DNA of 9,383 nucleotides from Alphaproteobacteria bacterium (GCA_017643325.1 JAEPNS010000107.1:1-9383); one strand, 5' to 3'. Positions 1 to 7,372 are shown, counted from the stretch's first letter. Notes: generated from the letters alone by a model not told the origin. Program-made: numbers and translations.

Positions 1-255
1 CGCCGTCGCGTCGGGGACCGTGAAGTCGATCACGGCGTCAACGCCGGAGAACATCGCGGCAGCGTCGTCGGCGATCTTCACGCCCAGGTCACCCACCCCG
101 GCCAGCGCGCCGGCATCCGCGCCGGCATGCTCGGAGCCCGCCGCCTCGCTCGCGCCGGCCAGTACGCAGCCGTCCGTTTCGGCCACGACCTGCACGAGCA
201 TGCGGCCCATCCGGCCCGCCGCGCCGACAATTCCGATCTTGAGCTGATCCGCCAT
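1..255 (-). CDS. dapB: 4-hydroxy-tetrahydrodipicolinate reductase, N-terminal part (runs off left edge)
   Basis: DapB reduces the dehydrated product of DapA to tetrahydrodipicolinate with NAD(P)H, a cytoplasmic step of the diaminopimelate/lysine pathway that feeds peptidoglycan. Only the first 85 residues lie in the window, about a third of the usual 270. They show the Rossmann start IGIVGAAGRMGRM, with the dinucleotide-binding GxxGRMG at residues 11-17, and the family's IDFTVPDAT segment at 76-84. The ATG at 253-255 (read on the minus strand) is preceded by GAGGGGACGAGGAC, a good ribosome-binding site, and the GxxGRMG motif sits at the expected distance from it. It lies 93 bp downstream of dnaJ on the same strand; dnaK-dnaJ-dapB is a familiar alphaproteobacterial order. 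It may be read from the chaperone transcript, from its own promoter in the gap, or both. The catalytic C-terminal domain is outside the window. Confidence 0.95.
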   Translation of the reverse strand, partial: MADQLKIGIVGAAGRMGRMLVQVVAETDGCVLAGASEAAGSEHAGADAGALAGVGDLGVKIADDAAAMFSGVDAVIDFTVPDATA

Positions 256-296
256 GTCCTCGTCCCCTCGCCACCCGCCAATCCGGGGCGAGCGCG

Positions 297-324
297 AAGA
301 TAGCATTTCGGGCGCCGATACCAA
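297..324 (-). promoter_or_regulatory. Candidate sigma-70-type promoter for dapB
   Basis: Read on the minus strand, TTGGTA (324 to 319) and TATCTT (302 to 297) are separated by 16 nt. Each hexamer matches the sigma-70 consensus at 4 of 6 positions. Transcription from here would give a leader of about 35 nt before the dapB ATG, with its ribosome-binding site intact. This would let a lysine and cell-wall gene be expressed independently of the heat-inducible dnaKJ message upstream. The match is modest, so this is an inference. Confidence 0.3.
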
Positions 325-331
325 CGCCCGA
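308..331 (-). repeat. Intercistronic inverted repeat between dnaJ and dapB
   Basis: The arms TCGGGCG (308-314) and CGCCCGA (325-331) form a perfect 7-bp stem with a 10-nt loop. It starts 18 nt after the dnaJ stop codon. No T-run follows it in the direction of transcription, so it is not a standard intrinsic terminator. It may protect the dnaJ 3' end or partly separate dnaJ and dapB expression. The -35 of the dapB promoter candidate falls in its loop. Confidence 0.4.
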
Positions 332-348
332 GACGGAGACGTCCGGCG

Positions 349-1491
349 CTAGTCCTTCAGGTCGTCCCAGAACTCCTTCACCTTGGTGAAGAAGCCTTCC
401 GATTCCGGGCTGTGCTTGACCGAGCCGCCGCCGGTGTCCTCGAACTTCTTGAGCAGCTCGCGCTGCTCCTTGGTGAGGTTCACCGGGGTCTCGATCTGCG
501 CCTGGACGTACATGTCGCCGCGTGCATTGGAGCGCAGCACCGACATGCCCTTGTTGCGCAGGCGGAACTGCTGGCCGGTCTGGGTGCCCGCCGGGATGTT
601 CACCCGGGCACGGCTGCCGTCGATCGAGGGCACCTCGATCGAGCCGCCGAGCGCGGCCGTTGTCATCGGGATCGGAACCCGGCAATGGATGTCCGCGCCC
701 TCGCGCCGGAAGAAGCGATGCGGGCGGATGGTGACGAAGATGTAGAGGTCGCCCGGCGGCCCGCCGCGCAGGCCGGCCTCGCCCTCGCCGGCGACGCGGA
801 TGCGCGTGCCGTCCTCGATGCCCGCCGGAATGTTGACCGACAGCGTCTTTTCCTTGTTCACCCGTCCGGCACCGGCACAGGATCCGCACGGGTTGTCGAT
901 CACCCGGCCCGCGCCGTGACAGGTCGGGCAGGTGCGCTCGACCGTGAAGAAGCCCTGCTGCGCACGGATCTTGCCGGCGCCCTGGCAGGACGGGCAGGCC
1001 GTCGGTTCCGCGCCGCCCGCCGCACCGGAGCCGTGGCATTCCTCGCACGCCGCCGAGGCGTTGACCTTCACCCGGGCCTGCTTGCCCTTGAAGGAATCCT
1101 CGAGGCTAACGTCGAGGTTGTAGCGCAGGTCCGACCCGCGCGTGCTCGTGCGCCGGCGCCCGCCGCCCCGGCCGCCCATGAACTCCCCGAACATCTCGTC
1201 GAAGATGTCGGCGAAGCCGCCACCGGAGTTGAAGTCGAAGCCGCCCGCCTGTGGTCCGCCGGTGCCGTCGAAGGCCGCATGGCCGAACCGGTCGTAGGCC
1301 GCGCGCTTCTCGTCATCCTTCAGGATGTCGTAGGCCTGGTTGACCTCCTTGAAACGCTGCTCGGCCTTCTCGTCGCCGGGGTTGCGGTCGGGGTGCAACT
1401 CCTTGGCGAGACGCCGGTAGGCACTCTTGATCGCCGCCGCGTCCGCGCCGCGCTCGACCCCGAGTGTCTGGTAATAATCCTTGTCCGCCAT
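349..1491 (-). CDS. dnaJ: Chaperone DnaJ (type I Hsp40)
   Basis: DnaJ binds unfolded protein, delivers it to DnaK and stimulates DnaK ATPase activity in the cytoplasm. The 380-residue product has the full type I layout. The J domain is at about 1-70, starting DYYQTLGV and carrying the essential HPD at 33-35. A Gly/Phe-rich linker covers about 75-118. The zinc-binding region has four CxxCxGxG repeats at Cys149/152, 166/169, 188/191 and 202/205, all cysteines present. The C-terminal substrate-binding and dimerisation domain follows. The length is typical (E. coli DnaJ is 376). The start ATG is preceded by GAGGGAGCGCG, a clear ribosome-binding site. It is the second gene of the dnaK operon, 85 bp after dnaK, and a GC-rich hairpin lies just upstream of its ribosome-binding site. 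Nothing in the protein suggests damage or unusual specialisation. Confidence 0.98.
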   Translation of the reverse strand: MADKDYYQTLGVERGADAAAIKSAYRRLAKELHPDRNPGDEKAEQRFKEVNQAYDILKDDEKRAAYDRFGHAAFDGTGGPQAGGFDFNSGGGFADIFDEMFGEFMGGRGGGRRRTSTRGSDLRYNLDVSLEDSFKGKQARVKVNASAACEECHGSGAAGGAEPTACPSCQGAGKIRAQQGFFTVERTCPTCHGAGRVIDNPCGSCAGAGRVNKEKTLSVNIPAGIEDGTRIRVAGEGEAGLRGGPPGDLYIFVTIRPHRFFRREGADIHCRVPIPMTTAALGGSIEVPSIDGSRARVNIPAGTQTGQQFRLRNKGMSVLRSNARGDMYVQAQIETPVNLTKEQRELLKKFEDTGGGSVKHSPESEGFFTKVKEFWDDLKD

Positions 1492-1507
1492 CGCGCTCCC
1501 TCACCCC

Positions 1508-1529
1508 GCACGCCCCGGCCGGGACGTGC
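1508..1529 (-). promoter_or_regulatory. Intercistronic hairpin between dnaK and dnaJ
   Basis: A 22-bp near-perfect palindrome centred on CCGGCCGG lies in the 85-bp dnaK-dnaJ gap. On the dnaKJ transcript the single non-Watson-Crick position is a G-U pair. This leaves a stem of about 9 bp closed by a GGCC loop. It ends 5 nt before the GAGGGAG ribosome-binding site of dnaJ (1502 to 1496). No U-run follows. Hairpins in dnaK-dnaJ gaps are known in other bacteria to set the DnaK:DnaJ ratio by processing or attenuation; that role here is inferred. Confidence 0.5.
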
Positions 1530-1576
1530 AGCGCGCACAGCCCGTGGCCATGCGCGCCGCGTTGTCCCGATGGCCG

Positions 1577-3523
<1,947 letters not shown>

Positions 3524-3546
3524 GAGATCCTTGCTCCTCAGCAGGT

Positions 3547-3563
3547 CCGTCCGGCCCTGACGG
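3547..3563 (-). promoter_or_regulatory. Hairpin in the dnaK 5' leader
   Basis: The arms CCGTC (3547-3551) and GACGG (3559-3563) give a 5-bp stem with a 7-nt loop. It lies 7 nt upstream of the dnaK GAGGAG ribosome-binding site. A second copy of the complementary sequence further up the leader (CCGGACC on the plus strand, 3607-3613) could pair with 3544-3549 or 3549-3554 instead. Those pairings exclude the local hairpin. The stem is short, so any regulatory role is conjecture. Confidence 0.25.
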
Positions 3564-3600
3564 CACCGTGACAAACCCCCATATTTTCGCTTTCAAAGGC

Positions 3601-3637
3601 CCTATACCGGACCAGACGTGTTCGCCGGAGATATAGG
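3601..3637. repeat. Imperfect inverted repeat overlapping the dnaK promoter -10
   Basis: The arms CCTATACCGG (3601-3610) and CCGGAGATATAGG (3625-3637) are inverted copies that differ by a 3-nt insertion, with 14 bp between them. The right arm is the -10 element of the candidate dnaK heat-shock promoter. The left arm would lie just after the transcription start. The geometry resembles an operator, but the sequence is not CIRCE and I do not recognise the binding protein. Confidence 0.35.
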
Positions 3638-3659
3638 GAGTGCCCGTTTCGCGCGCAAC
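3631..3659 (-). promoter_or_regulatory. Candidate sigma-32 (RpoH) promoter of dnaK-dnaJ
   Basis: Read on the minus strand, GTTG (3659 to 3656), an 18-nt spacer and CCTATAT (3637 to 3631) closely follow the alphaproteobacterial heat-shock consensus CTTG-N17/18-CYTATNT. The only mismatch in that core is the first base of the -35. Transcription would begin near 3622, giving a leader of about 100 nt before the dnaK ATG. The hrcA promoter candidate has the same spacer length and a matching CCTA core. Confidence 0.6.
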
Positions 3660-3675
3660 CACCGGCGGGCAACCA
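3655..3675. repeat. Tandem GCAACCA repeat at the dnaK -35
   Basis: The 7-mer GCAACCA occurs at 3655-3661 and again at 3669-3675, 14 bp apart start to start. The copy nearer dnaK contains the -35 of the candidate heat-shock promoter. The second copy has no -10 at the matching distance, so it is not a second promoter of the same type. It could be a chance repeat or a regulator site. Confidence 0.3.
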
Positions 3676-3731
3676 ATTTTTCGAGCAATTTCCGGCATTT
3701 CATGGCTGGCCTGCACCGGTAACATGGCCCC

Positions 3732-4652
3732 ATGATCATTTCCGCCAGCTACAAGACCGATATCCCGGCGCTCTACGGCGACTGGTTCCGCGCCCGCCGC
3801 GCCGCGGGCCACGCCACCGTACGGAACGTCTGGAACGGAAAGGATTTCCGGGTGTCGCTGCGCGACGAGGATTGCAGCGCCTTCGTGTTCTGGACCCGCA
3901 ATCCGGCCCCGTTCCGAGACGAACTCGACCGCACCGCACAGCGACACCCGTTCACGGTCCAGTTCACGGTCAACGGGAACCCGCGCTGGCTGGAGCGGGC
4001 TGTCCCTGCCCGCGCCGACGCTGTTGAGGAACTGAACCGGATTTCAGCGCGCTTCGGGCCGGACGCTGCGGTCTGGCGCTACGACCCCGTCCTGCTTACC
4101 GACGACACGCCCGCATCGTGGCACGTCGACAATTTTACACGAATCGCCGACGCCGTGGCCGGCGCGACGAACGAGGTCGTCGTCAGCTTTGCCCGGATCT
4201 ACCGCAAGACCCGGCGCAACCTCGACCGGGCCTGCGCGATGCATCGTCACCAGTGGCAGGGCCCGCCGGACAGTCAGCGTACGGACCTCGCCGCAGCGCT
4301 GCAGGACCGGGCCGGCGAGCGGGGCATCACGCTCTCGCTTTGCGCCCAGCCGGACCTCATCGCGGCGGGGAAAGGCGAAGGCATCACGTTCACGCCGGCG
4401 CGCTGCATCGACGTCGCACGGCTCAACCGCGTCGCGGCCCATTTCGGCATTGCGGACGTGACCGCCCGGACGAAGGGACCGCGCGAGGGCTGCCTGTGTG
4501 CCGAATCGCGCGACATCGGCGCGTACGACACCTGTTCCCATGGTTGCGTTTACTGCTATGCGGTATCCGACCCGGACGCGGCGCGCCGGCACCAGCGCGC
4601 GCATCGCCCTGACGCCGAATCCCTCCACCCTGAGACGGTCTCCGCTCCATGA
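3732..4652 (+). CDS. DUF1848 family protein with C-terminal radical-SAM-like cysteine cluster
   Basis: The product (306 residues) belongs to the uncharacterised DUF1848 family. It begins ISASYKTDIPALYGDWF (3-19), the family's usual opening, followed by FVFWTRNPAP (51-60) and WRYDPVLL (115-122). Near the C-terminus is a cysteine block: CLC (254-256), then DIGAYDTC and CSHGCVYCYA, giving Cys268-x3-Cys272-x2-Cys275. CxxxCxxC is the [4Fe-4S] ligand pattern of radical SAM enzymes, but it normally sits near the N-terminus. Family descriptions note this resemblance. A permuted radical-SAM-like barrel is therefore plausible but unproven, and the substrate is unknown. Cys204 and Cys225 may also be conserved. 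There is no signal peptide or membrane segment. The start is the only sensible ATG for the family N-terminus, although its ribosome-binding site is weak. Its stop overlaps the start of the fkbM-like gene (ATGA), implying joint translation. The pair sits between dnaK and grpE on the opposite strand. Confidence 0.9.
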   Translation: MIISASYKTDIPALYGDWFRARRAAGHATVRNVWNGKDFRVSLRDEDCSAFVFWTRNPAPFRDELDRTAQRHPFTVQFTVNGNPRWLERAVPARADAVEELNRISARFGPDAAVWRYDPVLLTDDTPASWHVDNFTRIADAVAGATNEVVVSFARIYRKTRRNLDRACAMHRHQWQGPPDSQRTDLAAALQDRAGERGITLSLCAQPDLIAAGKGEGITFTPARCIDVARLNRVAAHFGIADVTARTKGPREGCLCAESRDIGAYDTCSHGCVYCYAVSDPDAARRHQRAHRPDAESLHPETVSAP

Positions 4653-5548
4653 ATGCTCCCCCCCGCCCCCTCGACATTCACGCGTTCCTGTCCAGCGAAG
4701 GCGTCGAGCTCCCGCCGATGAAGATAGTCGATGTCGGCGCGATGGATGTGGGAGAGGCCGAACCCTGGGCGCGGCTCGTCGCGACCGGCGCGGCCAGCCT
4801 CGTGGGCTTCGAGCCGAACGCCGGCGAATGCGAGAAGCTCAACGCCGCCGCGAAGGCGAACACCAGCTACCTGCCCCACGCGCTGGGCGACGGCCAAACC
4901 CGTGTCCTCCACATCGGGCGCGAGGCCATGACGTCATCGCTGTTCCAGCCCGACCCGGACGTGATGGGGCGATTCCACAGCCTCTGGGAGCTGTGCGAGC
5001 CCGTCGGCGAGGAGACCGTCGACACCGTCCGCCTCGACGATGTCGAGGCCGCGCGGCCCGCCGATTTCCTGAAGCTCGACGTCCAGGGGGCCGAGGCGCT
5101 GGTGCTGGCCGGCGCGCGCGACAGCCTCGGGGAAATCCTCGCGGTCCAGACCGAGGTCAATTTCCTGCCGATCTACAGGGGGCAGGCGCTGTTCGCGGAC
5201 GTCGACATCCTGCTGCGGGAAAACGGCTTCGCGTTTCACACCATGGTCGGCGTCGGGTCGCGCCCGTACCGCCCGCTCATCAGGGACGGCAATCCCAACC
5301 GCGGCTTCGCCCAGGTGATCTGGAGCAACGCGCTCTATTTCCGGGACCCGGCGGCCTTCCCCGCGATGGCCGAATCCGATCCGGACCGGCTGCTCAAGGT
5401 CGCGGTGCTGGCGCACGAGCTGTACGGCGCTTTCGATTTTGCCGCGGTCGCGCTGCAGCACTACGGCGCGGCCCGCCGGCAGGGACTGGCGACCGCCTAC
5501 ATCCGCGCGCTCATGGCCGCCGACCCGACGATCACCGCCCAGAAGTAG
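4649..5548 (+). CDS. FkbM-family SAM-dependent methyltransferase
   Basis: This is a 299-residue Rossmann-fold methyltransferase of the FkbM family, whose characterised members O-methylate polyketides and sugars. The SAM-binding motif I is IVDVGAMD (26-33), and the acidic strand-2 motif is VGFEPN (52-57). The FkbM-typical core DTVRLDDV (125-132), DFLKLDVQGAEALVL (139-153) and QTEVNFLPIYRGQALFADVD (167-186) is intact. A C-terminal helical extension (about 240-299) contains LLKVAVLAHELYGAFDF. There is no signal peptide or membrane helix, so it is presumably cytoplasmic. The substrate cannot be read from the sequence. No glycosyltransferase or polyketide gene is present to suggest one. Its ATG overlaps the DUF1848 stop by 4 nt and has little independent ribosome-binding site, so translation is probably coupled. 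It ends 7 bp from the convergent grpE stop, leaving no space for a dedicated terminator. Confidence 0.9.
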   Translation: MNAPPRPLDIHAFLSSEGVELPPMKIVDVGAMDVGEAEPWARLVATGAASLVGFEPNAGECEKLNAAAKANTSYLPHALGDGQTRVLHIGREAMTSSLFQPDPDVMGRFHSLWELCEPVGEETVDTVRLDDVEAARPADFLKLDVQGAEALVLAGARDSLGEILAVQTEVNFLPIYRGQALFADVDILLRENGFAFHTMVGVGSRPYRPLIRDGNPNRGFAQVIWSNALYFRDPAAFPAMAESDPDRLLKVAVLAHELYGAFDFAAVALQHYGAARRQGLATAYIRALMAADPTITAQK

Positions 5549-5555
5549 CGCGCTG

Positions 5556-6182
5556 TCAGGCGGTGGTGTCGACCTTGCCGTCGTCCGCGCCGGACTCGCC
5601 GCCTGCGGACTTCGCCACGCCGACCCGCGCCGGGCGGAGCAGGCGGTCGTGGAGCTGGTAGCCCGGCTGGATCACCTGCGCGACGGTCCCGTTGGGCAGA
5701 TCCGTGCCGGGCACCTCGAACATCGCCTCGTGCATGTTCGGGTCGAAAGCCTCGCCCATCGGGTCGAGCCGCTTGATGTGGTTCGCTTCCATCACCTGGA
5801 AGAAACTGGCCTGCACCGCCTTCACGCCCTCGGCGAGGACACCGAGCAGCTCGTGCTCATCGCGCCGCTCCTCCGGCACCGCGTCGAGCGCACGCTCGAG
5901 GTTGTCGGCCACCTGCAGGATGTCGCGCGCGAAGCCCGTCACCGCAAACTTGTGGGCGTCCTGTACGTGCCGCTCGCTGCGCTTGCGCATGTTTTCCGTC
6001 TCGGCCATCGCCCGCAGTAGCTGGTCGCGCAGTTCCGCGACCTGGGCTTCCAGCTCCGCGGTCCGGTCGTCCGCGCCTGCCACGGCCGCGCCCGGATCCG
6101 CATCCGGCGCAGCGTCGTTGGCCGGCGCCGGCGCGTCCGGTTCGGCCGGGGATTCGTTTTCCGGTGTCTCGTTCTCGTTCAT
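5556..6182 (-). CDS. grpE: Nucleotide exchange factor GrpE
   Basis: GrpE is a dimeric cofactor that releases ADP from DnaK and so resets the chaperone cycle. The 208-residue product starts with an acidic, Pro/Ala-rich disordered tail (1-40). The long coiled-coil helix follows (about 41-75, ELEAQVAELRDQLLRAMAE then ENMRKRSERH), then the helical dimerisation region, including ARDILQVADNLERAL (85-99). The C-terminal beta domain contains FDPNMHEAMF (146-155) and a GTVAQVIQPGYQLHDRLLRPA segment with V..V..GY..HDRLLRPA at about 165-186. These are the family's signature stretches, and the length is typical. The same frame stays open upstream through the hrcA region, but the GrpE protein clearly begins at MNENETPEN. 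AGGA lies 9 nt before that ATG. It is the second gene after hrcA, 47 bp downstream, with a strong hairpin touching its ribosome-binding site. Confidence 0.97.
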   Translation of the reverse strand: MNENETPENESPAEPDAPAPANDAAPDADPGAAVAGADDRTAELEAQVAELRDQLLRAMAETENMRKRSERHVQDAHKFAVTGFARDILQVADNLERALDAVPEERRDEHELLGVLAEGVKAVQASFFQVMEANHIKRLDPMGEAFDPNMHEAMFEVPGTDLPNGTVAQVIQPGYQLHDRLLRPARVGVAKSAGGESGADDGKVDTTA

Positions 6183-6198
6183 CACACTCGTTCCTGCC

Positions 6199-6218
6199 GC
6201 CGCCCCGACCGGGGCGGC
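6199..6218 (-). promoter_or_regulatory. Perfect 8-bp hairpin abutting the grpE ribosome-binding site
   Basis: GCCGCCCC (6199-6206) and GGGGCGGC (6211-6218) form a perfect stem of eight G-C pairs around a 4-nt loop. It fills the middle of the 47-bp hrcA-grpE gap. On the hrcA-grpE message the 3' arm ends 3 nt before the AGGA ribosome-binding site (6195 to 6192). No U-run follows, so it is unlikely to be a full intrinsic terminator. Attenuation, mRNA end protection or control of ribosome access are possible. Confidence 0.6.
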
Positions 6219-6229
6219 CCTGTCTTGTG

Positions 6230-7273
6230 TTAGCCCATCAGACGTCCGACCACCTGGGCGGTGTAGTCCACCACGGGGATGATCCGCGCATAGTTGATCC
6301 GGGTCGGACCGATGACGCCGACGGCGCCCACGATTTCCTGTTCGCTGTTGCGGTAGGGCGCGACCACGACCGAGCAGCCCGCCACCGAGAACAGCTCGTT
6401 CTCCGACCCGATGAATATCTGCACACCCTCGCCGTCGCGCGCGGCGTCGAGCAGCTTGAACCAGGATTCCTTGGTTTCGAGCGCGTCGTAGAGCGTGCGC
6501 ACGCGCTCGAGGTCCTCGACGGCCTGCACGTCGTCCAGCAGGCGTTCCGTGCCGCTGACGATAAGCGCCGCCTCCGCGCCTTCGCCCGTCGCCGTCGCCA
6601 TACCCGCCTCGACGAGCTTGCGGGTGAGGTCGTCCAGATCGCGGCGGTGGGTTTCGAGTTCGGCCGCCAGCTGGCGCTGCGCCTGCTCGATCGTCTTGCC
6701 GACCATCCGCGCGGACAGGAAGTTCGTCGCCTCGACCATGGCCGAAGCCGGCATCCCGGGGGGCACCTCGACAATGCGGTTCTCGACGCTTCCGTCCTCG
6801 GTCACCAGCACCACAAGCGCGCGGCCGGGCGCCAGCGAGACGAACTCGATATGGCGCAACGGCGAGTCGCTCTTGGGCGCCACGACCAGCCCGGCCGCGT
6901 TGCTGAGCCCGGACAGGACGCGCGAGGCCTCGTTCAGGGTCTGCTGCACGCTCCGGCCCTGGGCCGCGCACTGGGCCTCGATCGCCTTGCGCTCCTCGTC
7001 GGTCAGGTGGCCGACCTCGAGCAGGCCGTCCACGAACATGCGCAAGCCCGCCTCGGTCGGGATACGCCCGGCCGAGGTGTGCGGCGAGAACAGCAGGCCG
7101 GCGTCCTGCAGGTCGGCCATCACGTTGCGGATCGTCGCCGGCGACAGGTCGAGGTCGAGGTTCCGCGACAGGGTGCGCGAACCCACCGGCTCGCCCGTCT
7201 CGAGATAGCCGTCGATGATCTGCCGGAGGATCTCCGAACTGCGTGCGTTCAACTGTGGCAGCGAGCGGCTCAT
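6230..7273 (-). CDS. hrcA: Heat-inducible transcription repressor HrcA
   Basis: HrcA is a dimeric repressor that binds CIRCE operators of heat-shock genes; in many bacteria its activity depends on GroEL. The 347-residue product has the N-terminal winged helix (about 1-75), including LNARSSEILRQIIDGYLE (8-25), GEPVGSRTLSR (27-37), SPATIRNVMADLQDAGLL (44-61) and HTSAGRIPTEAGLRMFVD (65-82). The central GAF-like domain follows, and the characteristic C-terminus has VGVIGPTRINY (318-328). The length matches the family. The start is set by homology, since the ribosome-binding site upstream of this ATG is weak. It is the first gene of hrcA-grpE, diverging from rph, and has a sigma-32-like promoter candidate upstream. 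No CIRCE element (TTAGCACTC-N9-GAGTGCTAA) is visible in the window, so its targets, classically groESL, probably lie elsewhere. Confidence 0.97.
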   Translation of the reverse strand: MSRSLPQLNARSSEILRQIIDGYLETGEPVGSRTLSRNLDLDLSPATIRNVMADLQDAGLLFSPHTSAGRIPTEAGLRMFVDGLLEVGHLTDEERKAIEAQCAAQGRSVQQTLNEASRVLSGLSNAAGLVVAPKSDSPLRHIEFVSLAPGRALVVLVTEDGSVENRIVEVPPGMPASAMVEATNFLSARMVGKTIEQAQRQLAAELETHRRDLDDLTRKLVEAGMATATGEGAEAALIVSGTERLLDDVQAVEDLERVRTLYDALETKESWFKLLDAARDGEGVQIFIGSENELFSVAGCSVVVAPYRNSEQEIVGAVGVIGPTRINYARIIPVVDYTAQVVGRLMG

Positions 7274-7330
7274 GGGCCCGTTTCGCGGTTGTTCCGTGGT
7301 TTCGGTTTCGACACCTGAAATGCCCGGTCA

Positions 7331-7359
7331 ACTTAGGCACGGGCCCGCCCCCGATCAAG
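7331..7359 (-). promoter_or_regulatory. Candidate sigma-32 (RpoH) promoter of hrcA-grpE
   Basis: Read on the minus strand, CTTG (7359 to 7356, within CTTGATC), an 18-nt spacer and CCTAAGT (7337 to 7331) match the alphaproteobacterial heat-shock consensus CTTG-N17/18-CYTATNT. There is one mismatch in the -10. The expected start is near 7324, leaving a leader of about 50 nt before the hrcA ATG. The spacing equals that of the dnaK promoter candidate. Confidence 0.55.
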
Positions 7360-7372
7360 AACGGGCGACGGC

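Noticed and set aside
3524..3574. 17-residue N-terminal extension of DnaK from the upstream ATG
   Set aside because: DnaK proteins begin at [10 protein letters not shown], and good ribosome-binding sequences precede that ATG; the extension falls in the leader.
3577..3584. CCCCATAT on the plus strand, resembling an E. coli sigma-32 -10
   Set aside because: No matching -35 at the right distance, and it would drive DUF1848 rather than a heat-shock gene; probably chance.
3674..3701. Three CAAT/CAT-T tracts spaced 10-12 bp apart before DUF1848
   Set aside because: Roughly phased AT tracts in an otherwise GC-rich spacer, but too short and imperfect to call an UP element or operator.
3524..3731. 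CIRCE operator upstream of dnaK (also sought at 7274-7447 before hrcA)
   Set aside because: A GGGCACTCCC string recalls half of CIRCE, but the partner arm GAGTGCTAA is absent at the 9-bp distance; none in the hrcA spacer either.
4498..5661. Plus-strand frame spanning the DUF1848/fkbM junction and beyond
   Set aside because: Arg/Pro/Gly-rich translation in a different frame from two clearly recognisable genes; a shadow.
6164..7318. Plus-strand frame opposite hrcA (about 384 codons)
   Set aside because: Antisense shadow of a complete hrcA with His/Arg/Leu-rich translation and no domain.
5556..7358. Apparent 600-codon fusion protein ending in GrpE
   Set aside because: The frame is open by chance through the hrcA region. 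The part before MNENETPEN is an off-frame reading of hrcA, and grpE has its own start and ribosome-binding site.
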